A program made the position numbers and the translations under genes. From positions 1 through 51,757 of the forward strand of contig JAPPNJ010000131.1 of the NCBI GenBank assembly GCA_028818705.1: a stretch of 51,757 bases of DNA, written 5' to 3'. Source of the DNA: Candidatus Poribacteria bacterium (GTDB lineage: Bacteria > Poribacteria > WGA-4E > WGA-3G). Below are positions 1 to 8,899 of this stretch, piece by piece. Each line of letters begins with the position of its first letter. Within the stretch, counting starts at the first letter, position 1. The notes under the pieces are model-generated. The model saw only the letters and a program-made list of their open reading frames with translations, had not been told where the DNA came from and searched no databases.

Positions 1-120
1 ACAATCTTTGCTACGCTATGTTGGATTATTACCGAATTAAATTCTGAAACTTCATCTAACCGCACCGAACATCATTGCGAAATTATCCATTCTATTTTTT
101 TATCCGTGTGCCGTAACAAA

Positions 121-3100
121 ATGCCAAATATAGAAAATACCCTTAAAACTCGAATTGAAAACGATGAGGCACACACCTTTGTCGTTATTGTGCCGACCGA
201 TTCTGCCCGTTTGCATCGCCAACGTGAATTAGTCGGTTATCACCCTAACCAAGCAATTGCCAACCTGCGTGTGTATACCAGTAAGGATTTCATCCAAAGG
301 CTATACAGTCAAATTCGGTCACCAAGACAACATATTTTATCAGGGATCCAACACCTTTGGCTTCACGAAATAGTAGATTCTGACGCTGGCAATATCAATA
401 CCTACCGATATAACGCATTACGCCCAACCCAAAATACTACTATCCCTGATAGCACACTCTCCCTCATTTTAGACACGATAAATCACCTTAGGGATCAAGG
501 AGAGACTGAGCCGAACTTTATAAAAGACGATCTAACCAAGGTAGACCTTGCTCACATTTATAACGATTATGAGGCGAGACTTGGAAACCGATGGATAGAT
601 GAGAAGGGAAAACACTATTACTTGGCAAACAATTTCAAAGAAAAACTTATCAGGAGCGCATTTCCTGGTGTTAACCTCGTTGTTGTTGAAGGTTTTACTT
701 TGATTTCAAAAGCCGATATTAAACTCTTGAAACACATTTCCGAAATATCTGGTATAGAGATGTGGTTTCGCACTGATTGTGTTGAAGATAACAAATCCCT
801 CTATAAAAATATTATTAATCTCGTCTCACAATTTAAAGACACAGATGCTTACATTGATACCGACTATGAACGGGATACTGATCGACATCGACATTTCGCT
901 GAGAATCTGTTCAGAACGAATGTTACCTCGGACTACAAAACTGATTTAACAGATAAGATTAAGGTTTTAGAACCATCTGATCGATCCGAGGAAGTAGATC
1001 AGATCGCTCATCTAATTCAGAAACGGGTCTTAAGTGCTAGTTGTAAACTGGGCGAAATCTGTGTTGTATTTTACAATATGGGTAATTACCAACAGCGAAT
1101 TGCAGAAATTTTTCCCACTTATGGCATCCCATATTCGCTCGTTGAAAGCGTTCCGTTGATGAAGTCGGAGATTGTCAAAGAATTTTTTTCTCGTCTTTCA
1201 CCGCGGCAAGTTCCTTTCGGCAACACTTACTTATCTGGAGTTAAGTCTGAACCACCTATAGGAGATTTTCGTCTCGACGAATTTAAGAATTACATTGACA
1301 ACTTTCTCGAATCTGCGGAAGTCATTTCCAATATTTTAAACCCAATGCTACTGAAACATGGAAAAATTGTTGAAGGTGAGATAAACGCATTCCAACAGTT
1401 AAAAAAAATAGTTAAAGGGCTTTGTGACATGTTAAAATCTGAAGAAGATAGGTTATATAAATCTGAAGATTATATTAATAAACTCAGATATATTGCAAAG
1501 TATACCCACTATCAAAATAGCGCACCGGTAAATGCGGAAACCGTTAAGATTTTCCCACTTAGTGAACTCACAAAGTTAGCATATAATAATGGACTCAGAA
1601 GCCAAGAGTTTGATACCATGTTCTTGGGTGATTTTGTAGAAGGCAGTTTTCCAGAAAGTTATCGTCCAGATCCGCTGTTACCAGAAATTCCTTACCGCAC
1701 CGAAGAGGAGCAGCTACACGATAATCGCTTTATGTTTTATCAGGTTCTTAAGGCCTTTCGCAACAGACTCTACCTCCTTGTACCACAACGCGAGCGCGAA
1801 GCAGAACTGATTCCTTCGCCATTTCTTGAGCAATTGAGAGCAGTCGCTGATGTCGAAGAAATGAAAGTTGACGATCCTACACAGGGGAGTGTCTCCGGTT
1901 TCCTCAGCACCTACGGCAATCATGTATGGACAGCAGAAACACCTGCTGATATCGCGTTCCCCGATAGGTTAGAGCACAGACACTCCCTAATAAACCATGT
2001 CGTTAAGGTTGAAAAGAGCCGCGAGGAGACGCATAAACATTTGGCTTACGAAGGCGTGCTAACTGCAGAAACGCTTTCCTCTGAAAGTCGGAGGCATTTG
2101 GAAGATCGGCGGCAGCAGACTTATTCTGTCACAGCATTGGAGACTTACGCCAAGTGCCCATTCCAGTATTTTACTCGTAGTGTTTTGAAACTTCTCGTTG
2201 AAGATGATGACGAAGAGGATGAACTATCCAGTCTTGAAAAAGGGAAATTACTCCATAAAGTTCTCTTCACTTTTTACAACAATCGCAAGGAGCGAGGAGA
2301 TCCATCCATCAGACAGTGTGATGAAGAGGTTTTTGAGACTGCACAACAGCAATTAAATGCAGTGTTAAATGCTATATCTGAAGAACAGCGTCGAAACCGA
2401 ACTGAACCCCCTATCGGCGAGAACAATCTCTTTTGGGAAACAGACGTAGAGACACTTCGCGTCGCTCTCCACAAATGGCTCGAAGCAGAGCGGACTTTCG
2501 ATTTGCCCATCATTCCCCGTTACTTTGAAGTTAATTTTGGACAACCTGGTGAACCAGCGGATTCAGAACTTAGTTGTACTGAACCAATCTACATCGGTGA
2601 TGTGCGTATGAAAGGCAAAATTGACCGCATTGATATTGTCAACAGCACCTTTAATGTTATTGACTATAAAACTGGAAATTCTACTATTAGGATGCCAGAG
2701 ATTCTTAGCGGACGCAGCCTTCAACTCCCTATCTACCTTCAGATAGCGAAGAAGTTGTTAGAAGTCCGTAGAGAGACTGGGTTCGAGCCAGCAGCCGGAT
2801 TGTATCATAAAGTCAGGCTGAACGAATGTAAAGTTGAACTTGGTATTGGAGAGCAATCTTTGAATGAGTTGGCTTTCAAACATTACAACGGTAAAGAGTG
2901 GAAAAAGTTTTCATCCAGTGGTCAATTATTAGACAATGAAGTTTTCAACGATAGGCTTCTGCGCGTCAATGGTTATGTTCAACAGTACGTTGATGGTATT
3001 TCTAAAGGTAACTTTCCCCTCATCACCCGCGTCAAAATCTTTTCACCGCCTGAAGAAGAATCTGAGGAAGTCGGCGTTGTAGAGACTGACGAATACGGTT

Positions 3101-3231
3101 TTGTAGATTCTGAAGAACACGGTGATAAACCACTCGTCCCTCGCAACAAGACACAGCCTTGCAACTATTGCGTCTATAAACGAACTTGTCGGGTCGGCGC
3201 AATTTCTGAAAGCAGTCAATCCGACGACTAA
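121..3231 (+). CDS. addB: AddB-like PD-(D/E)XK nuclease/inactive helicase
   Basis: Probably the B subunit of an AddAB/RexAB-type recombination nuclease that processes double-strand breaks. The C-terminal third has the RecB-family nuclease core (GKIDRID and VIDYKTG) and the cysteines of the AddB iron-sulfur staple: one in YAKCPFQYF and three in CNYCVYKRTC, whose C-x2-C-x5-C spacing fits the family. The length (about 1036 aa) fits. The N-terminus reaches the usual VVIVPT strand without a visible Walker A loop, so ATP hydrolysis by this subunit is doubtful. I chose ATG 121; GTG 106 is an alternative, the frame stays open to the left edge, and no clear Shine-Dalgarno site decides it. No AddA partner is visible. 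Confidence 0.72.
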   Translation: MPNIENTLKTRIENDEAHTFVVIVPTDSARLHRQRELVGYHPNQAIANLRVYTSKDFIQRLYSQIRSPRQHILSGIQHLWLHEIVDSDAGNINTYRYNALRPTQNTTIPDSTLSLILDTINHLRDQGETEPNFIKDDLTKVDLAHIYNDYEARLGNRWIDEKGKHYYLANNFKEKLIRSAFPGVNLVVVEGFTLISKADIKLLKHISEISGIEMWFRTDCVEDNKSLYKNIINLVSQFKDTDAYIDTDYERDTDRHRHFAENLFRTNVTSDYKTDLTDKIKVLEPSDRSEEVDQIAHLIQKRVLSASCKLGEICVVFYNMGNYQQRIAEIFPTYGIPYSLVESVPLMKSEIVKEFFSRLSPRQVPFGNTYLSGVKSEPPIGDFRLDEFKNYIDNFLESAEVISNILNPMLLKHGKIVEGEINAFQQLKKIVKGLCDMLKSEEDRLYKSEDYINKLRYIAKYTHYQNSAPVNAETVKIFPLSELTKLAYNNGLRSQEFDTMFLGDFVEGSFPESYRPDPLLPEIPYRTEEEQLHDNRFMFYQVLKAFRNRLYLLVPQREREAELIPSPFLEQLRAVADVEEMKVDDPTQGSVSGFLSTYGNHVWTAETPADIAFPDRLEHRHSLINHVVKVEKSREETHKHLAYEGVLTAETLSSESRRHLEDRRQQTYSVTALETYAKCPFQYFTRSVLKLLVEDDDEEDELSSLEKGKLLHKVLFTFYNNRKERGDPSIRQCDEEVFETAQQQLNAVLNAISEEQRRNRTEPPIGENNLFWETDVETLRVALHKWLEAERTFDLPIIPRYFEVNFGQPGEPADSELSCTEPIYIGDVRMKGKIDRIDIVNSTFNVIDYKTGNSTIRMPEILSGRSLQLPIYLQIAKKLLEVRRETGFEPAAGLYHKVRLNECKVELGIGEQSLNELAFKHYNGKEWKKFSSSGQLLDNEVFNDRLLRVNGYVQQYVDGISKGNFPLITRVKIFSPPEEESEEVGVVETDEYGFVDSEEHGDKPLVPRNKTQPCNYCVYKRTCRVGAISESSQSDD

Positions 3232-3287
3232 TTTCCGCCCACTGTACCCCACTGCTGAAGTTTGAAATCTTACCCTTCAGAAAAAAC

Positions 3288-3316
3288 TTGCACACTTCCG
3301 ACAAATCTGCTATACT
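3288..3316 (+). promoter_or_regulatory. sigma-70 promoter of sodA
   Basis: TTGCAC at 3288-3293 and TATACT at 3311-3316 are separated by exactly 17 nt, about 90 nt upstream of the sodA start. This shows sodA is transcribed on its own rather than read through from the upstream nuclease gene. Confidence 0.65.
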
Positions 3317-3405
3317 TTCCCGAATCTTGAGCATGTTGCCAGCACACGCTTAGCGCGCAACTTGCATGGACATCTTAAAAAAACAATATAGGAGGCTATT
3401 TTTAA

Positions 3406-4011
3406 ATGGCACACACATTACCAGCGCTCCCTTATGCCCACGATGCTTTGGAGCCCCACATTGACGCACAGACGATGGAAATCCACCACGGCAAACACCA
3501 TCAAGCTTATATCACTAACTTGAACACCGCCTTAGAAGGGCTCGGTGCTGTCGCTGACATAGATATTCACGAATTGCTTAGCAATCTCGATCAGGTGCCA
3601 GAAGACAAACGCCAAGCTGTCATCAACAACGGTGGTGGGCACGCCAATCATTCGCTCTTTTGGTCTATTATGAGCCCTAATGGCGGCGAACCTGGCGGAG
3701 AAATCGCAGCTGCGATCACCTCAACTTTCGGATCGCTTGAAGCCGCAAAAGAACAGTTTGTCACAGCCGCAACCACACGCTTTGGCTCCGGTTGGGCATG
3801 GCTTGTCCTCGGTGACAACGGCTTGGAAATCTACTCCACAGCGAATCAGGACAGTCCGATTATGCAAGGACATGTTCCGCTGCTCGGAATTGATGTCTGG
3901 GAACACGCATACTATCTGAAATACCAAAACCTCCGTCCAGCCTATGTTGAGGCGTGGACAAACGTCATCAACTGGACACGAGTCAACGAACTCTACGTGG
4001 CAAATGCCTAA
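3406..4011 (+). CDS. sodA: superoxide dismutase (Mn-type)
   Basis: Converts superoxide to oxygen and hydrogen peroxide; no signal peptide, so cytoplasmic. At 201 aa it has the normal family length. Metal ligands are visible: His in [10 protein letters not shown], His in HANHSLFW, and Asp and His in [11 protein letters not shown]. The Gly-Gly before HANHS and the Gln in TANQDSP point to the Mn-specific rather than the Fe-specific subgroup; cambialistic activity cannot be excluded. A strong AGGAGG sits 10 nt before the ATG. It has its own promoter upstream and a hairpin terminator downstream, so it is monocistronic. Confidence 0.95.
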   Translation: MAHTLPALPYAHDALEPHIDAQTMEIHHGKHHQAYITNLNTALEGLGAVADIDIHELLSNLDQVPEDKRQAVINNGGGHANHSLFWSIMSPNGGEPGGEIAAAITSTFGSLEAAKEQFVTAATTRFGSGWAWLVLGDNGLEIYSTANQDSPIMQGHVPLLGIDVWEHAYYLKYQNLRPAYVEAWTNVINWTRVNELYVANA

Positions 4012-4037
4012 TTGACCATGGCGCGTTTTGGATTTTG

Positions 4038-4070
4038 GTAGTTGGAGGCGCGATTTCCAGATCGTGATTC
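4038..4070. repeat. dispersed palindrome, YTCC-loop family
   Basis: Imperfect palindrome with loop TTCC between CGAT and ATCG arms and a tail GATTCC. It closely resembles the copy at 42882-42910 and belongs to a family with variable stems (other copies near 8763, 11501, 12482, 32306, 43262, 48626). Confidence 0.5.
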
Positions 4071-4077
4071 CTCATAT

Positions 4078-4122
4078 TTCGCTGACGCGGTCTATCACCG
4101 CGCCAGCGAAATCAAATTTTTC
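4078..4122 (+). terminator. Rho-independent terminator after sodA
   Basis: TTCGCTGACGCGGT at 4078-4091 pairs with ACCGCGCCAGCGAA at 4097-4110 (14 pairs, one mismatch, 5-nt loop), followed shortly by a T-rich run at 4117-4121. It lies 66 nt after the sodA stop and just before the next promoter. Confidence 0.7.
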
Positions 4123-4151
4123 TTGACACATGCCTTTAAATGTGTTATACT
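4123..4151 (+). promoter_or_regulatory. consensus sigma-70 promoter of the ilv operon
   Basis: TTGACA at 4123-4128 and TATACT at 4146-4151 with a 17-nt spacer. Transcription should begin near 4158, giving a leader of about 460 nt that contains the T-box element. Confidence 0.75.
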
Positions 4152-4239
4152 TAAAATGTAAAGATAGTTCTTTTTAGCACGTCTGTGAAACTTCATTAAA
4201 ATTGCGTGCGTAATTAACAATTAAATAAATTACCAGAGA

Positions 4240-4555
4240 AAAGCATTGAAGGGGAGGAGTAAGTCGTCCGAGCTTGAAAGAGATGGAGACTCACGGGCTG
4301 AAAGGTCTCCTCAAGATTTCACGACTGAAGGTCGCCCTGGAGCTGCTAATCTGAACAACGTCCAATCGCGACAAGTAGGGTTAGCCGGTGTGATGCCCGT
4401 CATCGCGTCCCAAAGAGTGCTCTTTCTTTTTGCAGAACGGCTTTGTAAGCCCGATGCCTTAACGAAGATGAGGAAGGGAATTGGAGTGGTACCACGGTAA
4501 GGTCAGTGTAAATGTCCTTCTCGTCTCCAAAATTGGAACGAGAGGGCTTTTTTAA
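4240..4555 (+). promoter_or_regulatory. T-box leader for ilvBNC, probable Val specifier
   Basis: A tRNA-sensing attenuator. The T-box sequence TGGTACCACGG lies at 4487-4497, and its TGGT would pair with a tRNA ending in ACCA. Stem I can be built by eye: AGGG 4250-4253 with CCCT 4335-4338; AGTCGT 4262-4267 with ACGACT 4321-4326; CTTGA 4273-4277 with TCAAG 4311-4315; GGAGAC 4285-4290 with GTCTCC 4305-4310, including an AG-rich bulge (AAGAGATG) and a GGCTGAAAG apical loop. The specifier loop then has AGTA on its 5' side (4258-4261) and GAAG-GTC-G on its 3' side, so GTC (Val, 4331-4333) is the likely codon. A terminator follows at 4516-4553. Element identity is firm; the codon is inference. Confidence 0.85.
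4516..4553 (+). terminator. T-box attenuator terminator
   Basis: CCTTCTCGT at 4516-4524 pairs with ACGAGAGGG at 4538-4546 (with an inner CCAA/TTGG pairing), followed by six T at 4548-4553. The competing antiterminator would use the T-box at 4487-4497. Readthrough should occur when uncharged tRNA binds. Confidence 0.8.
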
Positions 4556-4624
4556 TTTCAACGACTCCCCGTAGGGAACAGGGAACCGCATCCCTCACCC
4601 TCACAACTTATGAGGAAAATTGGC

Positions 4625-6301
4625 ATGGAACTTTCAGGAGCGCAAATCCTTATTGACGGTCTCAAGCGGGAAGGTGTCGAATATATCTTCGGTGTGAACG
4701 GTGGTGCAGCGATGCCGATTTTCGATGCCTTATATAGTGAGCAAGACATCAAATTGATTCCGATGCGGCATGAGCAGGGGGCTTCCCACGCCGCTGATGG
4801 GTACGCGCGCGCCACCGGAAATGTCGGCGTTGCACTCGCAACCTCCGGTCCCGGGGCAACGAACCTCGTCACCGGTATCGCAACCGCCTATATGGATTCG
4901 ATTCCTATGGTTGCGATCACTGGGCAGGTTTTCACACACTATATCGGTAGCGATGCCTTCCAAGAATGCGATGTTATCGGCGTAACACGTCCAGTCTGTA
5001 AGCATAGTTATCTCATCAAGGATACCGACGAGATTGCAGATGTCGTCGCCGAGGCATTTCACATCGCGAAAACCGGAAAACCCGGGCCCGTCATCATTGA
5101 CATCGCCAAAGATGCACAGATACGTGAAGCACTGTTTCAGTATCCAGAAACAGTTGACATTCGCAGCTACAAGCCACAAGTACATGGTGATCCAGAGCAA
5201 ATTGCGAAGGCAGTGGCACTAATTAAAGAAGCCAAACGTCCGATGCTTTATGCCGGCGGCGGTGTAGTACTCGCCAACGCCAGCGAGGAACTGCGACAGC
5301 TCACCCTTAATACACAGATTCCGATTACTGTTACCTTGATGGGGCTTGGCGCATTCCCTGAAACGCATCCATTGGCGATGGAAATGCCCGGGATGCACGG
5401 TTCCTGTTGTGCAAATTACGCCTTTACCGATGCCGACCTTATTATCGCTGTCGGTGCGAGGTTTGACGACCGCGTTACCGGTGATCTCAGCAAATTCGCT
5501 CCTAATGCCAAGAAAATTCACATTGATATTGACGCCTCATGTATTGGGAAAAATGTCCCAGTAGATGTACCTATCGTCGGTGATGCAAAGAATGTTCTAA
5601 CCGAGCTGAACAAGCAGGTAGGGGCAACAGACATCGACCCGTGGCGGGCCCAAATTCAAGAATGGAAACAGAAGTATCCATTTGAATACGAGCAAAAGGG
5701 TGATAAGGTAATGCCACAGTTCGTCATTGAGCAAATTTATAAACATTACAGCGATGCTATAGTCGTCGCTGATGTTGGACAACACCAGATGTGGGCAGCA
5801 CAATACTTCAAATTCACCGAACCTCGACAGTGGCTGAATTCTGGAGGGCTTGGCACAATGGGCTTTAGCCTGCCTGCCGCAATCGGTGCGCAACTCGGAT
5901 GTCCAGACAAAACCGTCGTCAATATCAATGGGGACGGATCTTATATCATGACAATCCAAGAGTTGGTGCCAGCGATTACAATGAACCTGCCGCTCAAGGT
6001 CTTTATCATCAACAATATGTATCTGGGGATGGTGCGTCAGTGGCAGGAACTCTTCCACGGCAAACGCTACTCCGCTGTCGATTACCATGATAATCCCGAT
6101 TTTGCTTTGCTTGCAGAGGCATTCGGTGCTACCGGACTTCGTGTCGAACACCCCGATGATGTTGAACCCGCATTACAGAAGGCAAAGGGGATTAACGACG
6201 GTCCCGTCGTCATCGACTTCATCGTTGACGAAGAGGAGAATGTATTCCCGATGGTGCCAGCGGGTGCCGGTCTTGGAGACGTTATCCGTGGGTTATCTTA
6301 A
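4625..6301 (+). CDS. ilvB: acetolactate synthase, large subunit
   Basis: Thiamine-diphosphate enzyme that condenses two pyruvates to acetolactate (or pyruvate with 2-oxobutyrate), the first common step to Val, Leu and Ile. The catalytic Glu lies in PMRHEQGASHAADGYAR, and the ThDP motif runs from NGDGSYIMT to FIINNMYLGMVRQWQ. Length is about 558 aa, normal for the biosynthetic enzyme. I place the start at ATG 4625 (MELSGAQ) because AGGA lies 8 nt before it; the in-frame ATG 4610 would bury that site. It is the first gene behind the T-box leader and is followed by the regulatory subunit ilvN and by ilvC. Confidence 0.93.
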   Translation: MELSGAQILIDGLKREGVEYIFGVNGGAAMPIFDALYSEQDIKLIPMRHEQGASHAADGYARATGNVGVALATSGPGATNLVTGIATAYMDSIPMVAITGQVFTHYIGSDAFQECDVIGVTRPVCKHSYLIKDTDEIADVVAEAFHIAKTGKPGPVIIDIAKDAQIREALFQYPETVDIRSYKPQVHGDPEQIAKAVALIKEAKRPMLYAGGGVVLANASEELRQLTLNTQIPITVTLMGLGAFPETHPLAMEMPGMHGSCCANYAFTDADLIIAVGARFDDRVTGDLSKFAPNAKKIHIDIDASCIGKNVPVDVPIVGDAKNVLTELNKQVGATDIDPWRAQIQEWKQKYPFEYEQKGDKVMPQFVIEQIYKHYSDAIVVADVGQHQMWAAQYFKFTEPRQWLNSGGLGTMGFSLPAAIGAQLGCPDKTVVNINGDGSYIMTIQELVPAITMNLPLKVFIINNMYLGMVRQWQELFHGKRYSAVDYHDNPDFALLAEAFGATGLRVEHPDDVEPALQKAKGINDGPVVIDFIVDEEENVFPMVPAGAGLGDVIRGLS

Positions 6302-6323
6302 CGATTTTTTTTACTGTTTTAAT

Positions 6324-6388
6324 GGTTGTCAGTTAAGGGGTTTTTGTTTAACAAATCCCTCTTTAACTGATAACCGACAACCGAAAGC
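6324..6388. repeat. inverted heptamer repeat in the ilvB-ilvN gap
   Basis: GGTTGTC (6324-6330) pairs with GACAACC (6376-6382), enclosing AGTTAA/TTAACT. The right arm reads in heptamers: TGATAAC, CGACAAC, CGAAAGC (6368-6388). It is one locus of the dispersed heptamer family described in the findings. Confidence 0.55.
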
Positions 6389-6401
6389 CTGCGCAGCCGG
6401 G

Positions 6402-6590
6402 GAATGCCTAAGGCATTCATACCCCGGTCTATGCCCACAGGCATAGATACCCGGTGAAGCCCACACGGGCTTCATACCGTTGATTCTGATTTTGAAGCCC
6501 ATGCAGGCTTCATACCCCGCAGAATGCCACACGCGCATTCTTGCTTCGCAGTGAGAATGATTTGAATGCCATTAAGGCATTTATACCGTT
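6402..6590. repeat. cluster of six short hairpins with ATACC tails
   Basis: Six palindromes lie in tandem inside the ilvB-ilvN gap: GAATGCC/GGCATTC 6402-6418; CTATGCC/GGCATAG 6429-6446; TGAAGCCC/GGGCTTCA 6455-6474; TGAAGCC/GGCTTCA 6493-6512; GAATGC/GCATTC 6522-6540; GAATGCC/GGCATTT 6564-6582. Five of the six are followed by ATACC, sometimes extended to ATACCGTTGATT. Stems differ while pairing is kept. The gap between ilvB and the ilvN ATG (327 nt) holds only these repeats. Confidence 0.65.
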
Positions 6591-6628
6591 GATTTGATTC
6601 TAATTTGCGAACCGAAAACTATAAAAGA

Positions 6629-7126
6629 ATGAATCCTGAAGAACGACACATCTTTTCCGTTTTAGTTGAAAACCGATTTGGAGTCCTCGCCCGCGTCGCA
6701 GGACTCTTCAGCGGACGCGGCTTTAATATTGACAGTCTCAATGTCGCCGAAACGCACGACAAAAGCATCTCGCATATAACCCTTGTCACACATGGAGATG
6801 CCCAGATTATTGAACAGATCTATCACCACTTAAACAGACTCATTGACGTTATTGAGGTGACCGACCTCTCCACCGGAACTCATGTTGAGCGAGAACTTGT
6901 CATTATCAAGATTGCTACCGATGATCCTCAAAAACGCACCGAGATTCTACAAGTCGCGGAAGTCTTCCGTGGGCGGGTCATAGATATGAAACCTGCCTCC
7001 CTTGTCCTCGAAATTACAGGTGATGAGGGTAAATTGAAGGCAGCAATTGATATTTTCAATACGTATGGTATCCTTGAATTAGCCCGTACCGGTAAGATAG
7101 CGATGCTACGCGGATCTGAAAAATAG
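6629..7126 (+). CDS. ilvN: acetolactate synthase, regulatory small subunit
   Basis: Binds the IlvB catalytic subunit, raises its activity and confers feedback inhibition by valine. The N-terminal ACT domain is clear (FSVLVENRFGVLARVAGLF, then RGFNIDSLNV), followed by the family's C-terminal region ending near GILELARTGKIAMLRG. About 165 aa, a usual length. I chose ATG 6629 (MNPEERHIF) over TTG 6605, since family members start a few residues before the first beta strand; the ribosome site is weak. It lies between ilvB and ilvC, downstream of the hairpin cluster. Confidence 0.93.
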   Translation: MNPEERHIFSVLVENRFGVLARVAGLFSGRGFNIDSLNVAETHDKSISHITLVTHGDAQIIEQIYHHLNRLIDVIEVTDLSTGTHVERELVIIKIATDDPQKRTEILQVAEVFRGRVIDMKPASLVLEITGDEGKLKAAIDIFNTYGILELARTGKIAMLRGSEK

Positions 7127-7132
7127 TATATA

Positions 7133-7237
7133 GTTGTCAGTTCCCAGCAGTCAGTGGTTAGGTAATCCTTATGGCAGCGAGAGTGCTTTATCTGCTACAA
7201 ACGAATTACTGACAACCGACAACTGACGACTGATAAC
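7133..7237. repeat. inverted pair of heptamer arrays (ilvN-ilvC gap)
   Basis: Left array GTTGTCA, GTTCCCA, GCAGTCA, GTGGTTA (7133-7160) is the reverse complement type of the right array TGACAAC, CGACAAC, TGACGAC, TGATAAC (7210-7237). They flank 49 nt bounded by GGTAAT and ATTAC, so the whole unit can fold back on itself. It fills most of the ilvN-ilvC gap. Confidence 0.55.
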
Positions 7238-7256
7238 GAAAGAAGGAACAGACTTT

Positions 7257-8249
7257 ATGGCAACAATTTATTACGATAGTGACGCCAATTTTGATTTACT
7301 AAAAGAGCGCACCGTCGCCGTTATCGGTTATGGCGCGCAAGGACGGGCACAATCACTAAACCTCAAAGACAGCGGGGCAAACGTCGTCGTCGGATTGTAC
7401 GAAGGCAGCCGTTCAAAACCACGGGCAGAAGCGGAAGGCTTGACCGTCAAAACCGTTGAAGAAGCCGCAGCGATGGCTGACATCGTTCAAGTTCTCATTC
7501 CCGACGAACGCCACGCTGCCGTCTACCGCGACCAGATCGCTCCGAATATGCAAGCCGGGAATATGCTCCTCGTCTCACACGGGTTCAGCGTCCATTTTGG
7601 ACAAATTGTTCCCGCCAGTGATATCGATGTCGCGATGATCGCACCAAAGGGTCCCGGTTCTCTTGTTCGTGAGGTCTTTGAAGGTGGTGGTGGCGTTCCA
7701 TGCCTAATTGCTATCCATCAAGACACCACAGGTCTTGCCCGCGATGTTGCACTTGCTTATGCCAGAGGCATTGGTGGCACGCGCTCAGGCGTCATTGAGA
7801 CGACCTTCCGTGAAGAGACCGAAACCGATCTCTTCGGTGAGCAAGCCGTCCTCTGTGGTGGAACCGCCGCACTCATCAAAGCTGCATTTGACACGCTTGT
7901 CGAAGCCGGATACCAACCGGAAATGGCTTACTTTGAGTGTCTCCACGAACTCAAGCTGATTGTCGAGCTTATCTACACCGGCGGATTGAGCAAAATGCGG
8001 AATGATATTAGTAATACCGCTGAATACGGAGATCTCACGCGCGGTCCGCAACTTATCGACGACGACATCAAGGACAAGATGCGCCAGATCTTGAAGGATG
8101 TGCAGGAAGGTATCTTCGCTCGCGAGTGGGTTTTAGAGAACGAGGCGAACCAACCCGTACTCGGAGCACTCCGCCGACAGGAAGCGGAATTAAAGATTGA
8201 AGAGGTTGGCAAAAATCTGCGCAGTATGATGAGCTGGCTCGACGAATAG
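7257..8249 (+). CDS. ilvC: ketol-acid reductoisomerase
   Basis: Isomerises and reduces acetolactate to the dihydroxy acid using NAD(P)H and Mg2+, the second step of Val/Ile synthesis. The nucleotide-binding loop GYGAQGRAQ is near residues 24-32. The metal and catalytic acids lie in [13 protein letters not shown], and the second knotted-domain motif in [16 protein letters not shown]. At 330 aa it is a class I (short) enzyme. AAGAAGGA lies about 10 nt before the ATG. It is the third gene of the T-box-controlled operon; no terminator is obvious behind it. Confidence 0.97.
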   Translation: MATIYYDSDANFDLLKERTVAVIGYGAQGRAQSLNLKDSGANVVVGLYEGSRSKPRAEAEGLTVKTVEEAAAMADIVQVLIPDERHAAVYRDQIAPNMQAGNMLLVSHGFSVHFGQIVPASDIDVAMIAPKGPGSLVREVFEGGGGVPCLIAIHQDTTGLARDVALAYARGIGGTRSGVIETTFREETETDLFGEQAVLCGGTAALIKAAFDTLVEAGYQPEMAYFECLHELKLIVELIYTGGLSKMRNDISNTAEYGDLTRGPQLIDDDIKDKMRQILKDVQEGIFAREWVLENEANQPVLGALRRQEAELKIEEVGKNLRSMMSWLDE

Positions 8250-8300
8250 AAAATCCTTTCATCGGCTAAGGTAGGCGCTGTTTCCAACTGTGCCAATCAA

Positions 8301-8735
8301 ATGGGTGTGTCCAATACAACAGATACTTTCTCCATCCGGGAGTGCCGTCCAGAAGAGGCAGAAGCACTCCTCACATTGTGGCAGGCTGCTGGAACATCTC
8401 CAAGCGTCACTGATACGATCGCAGACATCCGAGGCGCAATAGAAAGTCCTGCATCGGTGTTAGTTGCTGAAGCAGATCAACGCATTATCGGTTCCCTGAT
8501 CGCAACTTTCGATGGATGGCGAGGCAACATGTATCGGGTAGCAGTTCATCCTGACTACCGACGGTGCGGTATTGGACGATCCTTAGTCAGAGAAGGCGAG
8601 AGATGTTTGGTAAAGCAAGGCGTTAAACGCATCACCGCGCTCGTAGAAGAGAAATATCCGTGGGCTACTGCCTTCTGGTCATCGGTCGGATATGAAATAG
8701 AGCCTGGGATAATTAGATTTTATCACAATCCGTAA
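8301..8735 (+). CDS. GNAT-family N-acetyltransferase
   Basis: Transfers an acetyl group from acetyl-CoA to an unknown amine. The acetyl-CoA pyrophosphate loop is visible in VAVHPDYRRCGIGRSLV (R-x-C-G-I-G form), with the usual preceding strand VLVAEADQRIIGSLIA and a late ALVEEKYPWATAFWSSVGY segment that often contributes to substrate and CoA binding. 144 aa is a complete single GNAT domain. The start has no strong Shine-Dalgarno site. It lies 51 nt behind ilvC and may be co-transcribed, but nothing ties it to branched-chain synthesis. Confidence 0.85.
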   Translation: MGVSNTTDTFSIRECRPEEAEALLTLWQAAGTSPSVTDTIADIRGAIESPASVLVAEADQRIIGSLIATFDGWRGNMYRVAVHPDYRRCGIGRSLVREGERCLVKQGVKRITALVEEKYPWATAFWSSVGYEIEPGIIRFYHNP

Positions 8736-8762
8736 TACCAAATTACGAATTTTCTCAACAGC

Positions 8763-8783
8763 GGTAGATGCGGTTTCCAACCG
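8763..8783. repeat. dispersed palindrome, YTCC-loop family
   Basis: GGTAGATGCGGTTTCCAACCG: arms CGGTT and AACCG around TTCC. Same head (GGTAG) and loop as the copies at 12482, 32306 and 48626. Confidence 0.5.
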
Positions 8784-8899
8784 AAAGCCGAAGCCATCCC
8801 GCCCGTTACTGGGAAGGGGCACCGGTCTGTGAAGCATCAACCTGTTCCGCTTATTCTATTTGTACACCGATCATTGCCCCATAATTGAGGAGATCAGCT

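Noticed and set aside
3255..3286. CTGAAG/CTTCAG hairpin after the AddB-like gene as a terminator.
   Set aside because: It is followed by A residues rather than T on the plus strand, and the stem is only 6 bp.
4246..4500. An 84-codon plus-strand frame within the ilv leader.
   Set aside because: It coincides with the T-box stem I to antiterminator region, whose structure explains the sequence; no ribosome site.
8764..8880. A plus-strand stretch reading like the tail of an IS605-type TnpB gene and its end hairpin (CCCGCCCGTTACTGGG).
   Set aside because: Only about 30 codons, no recognisable TnpB motif and no element ends; could not be supported.
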